Part shown: positions 6,193 through 7,077 of the stretch, piece after piece
Layout of the letters: every line of letters starts with the position of its first letter
Position numbering within the stretch: position 1 is the stretch's first letter
NCBI GenBank assembly: GCA_965371945.1
Contig: CBDVAK010000184.1
Span: 1 to 7,077 of the forward strand
Source of the DNA: CBDVAK01 sp965371945
GTDB lineage: Bacteria; Pseudomonadota; Gammaproteobacteria; Competibacterales; JAHEDQ01
DNA length: 7,077 nt
Direction: 5' to 3'
Position numbers and translations under genes: made by a program
Notes under the pieces: generated by a model
The model's input: only the letters and a program-made list of their open reading frames with translations
Databases searched by the model: none
What the model was told of the DNA's origin: nothing

Positions 6193-7077
6193 TTACGGAA
6201 TCAGAGCGCTGCCCGCACCCGCACTACCCCGGCTTGCATCGGCGGGTAGCTGCGCCAGTGCCGCGAGCAGGACCTCCACCCCGGCGCCATGGCGATGCGC
6301 CTGTTCGCTGAGATAGCGACGCCAGGCGCGGGCGCCCGGGCAGCCCTGGAACAGACCCAGTAGGTGCCGCGCCACATGCTTGAGCTGGCCGCCGGCTGCC
6401 AGATGCCGCTCCACATAGGGCAGCAATCTTTCTATCACCTGGCGCCGGCTGGGCACTTCGTGCCGATCGCCATAGAACTTGCGGTCGACATCCGCCAGCA
6501 CGTAGGGTGACCGGTAGGCGGCCCGTCCCAGCATGAATCCGTCCAGCGCAGGCAAATGTGCGGCACCCTCATCGAGGCTGCCAAGCCCGCCGTTGATAAC
6601 GATCTCGAGCGCGGGGAACTCGGCTTTCAGCCGGTGCACCACATCGTAGCGCAGTGGCGGGATATCCCGATTCTGTCGTGGGCTGAGTCCGCTCAACCAG
6701 GCCTTGCGGGCATGCACGATGAATGTCCGGCAACCCCGCGCCGCTACCGTGCCGACAAAGTCGACCAATGACGGGTAGGAATCCCTGTCATCGATACCGA
6801 TACGGGTCTTGACGGTCACCGGCAGCGGCACTGCATCCGCCATGGCCGCCACGCAGTCGCCCACCAGAGCGGGCTCAGCCATCAGACAAGCGCCGAAACG
6901 ACCGGATTGCACGCGATCGCTGGGGCAACCCACATTGAGGTTGATCTCGTCGTAACCCCACTGCCCGGCGATTGCCGCCGCGCGCGCCAGTTGCAACGGC
7001 TCACTACCCCCCAGTTGCAGCGCCAGCGGATGCTCGGCGATATCGAACTCCAGCAGTTTGCGGCGGTCGCCGTGGAC
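6193..7077 (-). CDS. dusA: tRNA-dihydrouridine synthase A (5' end cut by window)
   Basis: An FMN-dependent, NADPH-using enzyme that reduces uridines in the tRNA D-loop (U20/U20a in E. coli DusA). The 294 residues visible lack the N-terminus, including the start of the TIM barrel; I infer roughly 35-50 residues are missing, since DusA is usually about 320-340 long. The frame runs uninterrupted off the window edge, so the internal starts visible near 6996 are not the gene start. Diagnostic sequence: LALQLGGSEP, then YDEINLNVGCPSDRVQSG with the catalytic Cys codon at 6925-6927, ACLMAEP, VTVKTRIGID, TFIVHARKAWL, the phosphate-binding VINGG and MLGRAAY, and the DusA-type helical C-terminus with LGLFQGCPGARAWRR. 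These assign it to DusA rather than DusB or DusC. The stop TAA lies 3 nt from the stop of the convergent exported protein gene. Confidence 0.95.
   Translation of the reverse strand, partial: VHGDRRKLLEFDIAEHPLALQLGGSEPLQLARAAAIAGQWGYDEINLNVGCPSDRVQSGRFGACLMAEPALVGDCVAAMADAVPLPVTVKTRIGIDDRDSYPSLVDFVGTVAARGCRTFIVHARKAWLSGLSPRQNRDIPPLRYDVVHRLKAEFPALEIVINGGLGSLDEGAAHLPALDGFMLGRAAYRSPYVLADVDRKFYGDRHEVPSRRQVIERLLPYVERHLAAGGQLKHVARHLLGLFQGCPGARAWRRYLSEQAHRHGAGVEVLLAALAQLPADASRGSAGAGSALIP

Noticed and set aside
6556..6771. Small plus-strand open frame inside dusA
   Set aside because: It is antisense to strongly conserved DusA sequence, has no ribosome binding site and no protein-like features.

Overview
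The window is an ordinary-looking stretch of a GC-rich (about 60% by eye) bacterial chromosome. It carries six tightly packed protein genes, two of them cut by the window edges. The gene set is a DusA-type tRNA-dihydrouridine synthase, a YrdA-type gamma carbonic anhydrase, a tandem-domain PPK2 of the polyphosphate:AMP phosphotransferase type, and a Pat/Pka-type protein acetyltransferase. This set points to a proteobacterium, most likely a gammaproteobacterium; that is inference from gene content, not a phylogenetic result. I see no tRNA, rRNA, CRISPR array, insertion sequence, integrase or att site, and base composition and codon use look even from end to end.

Layout. (1) At 1-485 (+) is the 3' part of an ADP-ribose-type Nudix hydrolase gene, followed after 34 nt by (2) 520-3207 (+), an 895-residue ADP-forming acyl-CoA synthetase-like protein with a C-terminal GNAT domain. 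The two are probably co-transcribed. (3) 3237-3761 (-) is a gamma carbonic anhydrase family protein, convergent with gene 2 across a 29-nt gap and starting at a GTG. (4) 3874-5454 (+) is a two-domain PPK2 that also starts at a GTG. Genes 3 and 4 diverge from a 112-bp spacer holding the clearest promoter-like sequence in the window. (5) 5455-5664 is a 210-bp spacer with a strong imperfect hairpin. (6) 5665-6189 (+) encodes a small exported protein with an SCP2-like C-terminal half. (7) 6193-7077 (-) is dusA, cut at its 5' end by the window edge and meeting gene 6 tail to tail with 3 nt between stop codons.

How the genes may fit together. Three products touch acetyl-CoA/AMP energy metabolism. 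Nudix ADP-ribose hydrolases release AMP. Pat-type enzymes acetylate and silence AMP-forming acetyl-CoA synthetase. PPK2 class II enzymes phosphorylate AMP to ADP with polyphosphate. This is a thematic link only; the genes are not all in one operon.

Two of the large proteins carry a degenerate copy of a catalytic module. The Pat-like protein lacks the phosphohistidine loop of active acyl-CoA synthetases, and the N-terminal PPK2 domain lacks the Asp of its DRSWY motif. Both losses have known family precedents. I did not find a clearly new system. The least explained items are the exported SCP2-like protein, the hairpin at 5481-5522 and the shared divergent promoter box at 3787-3798.
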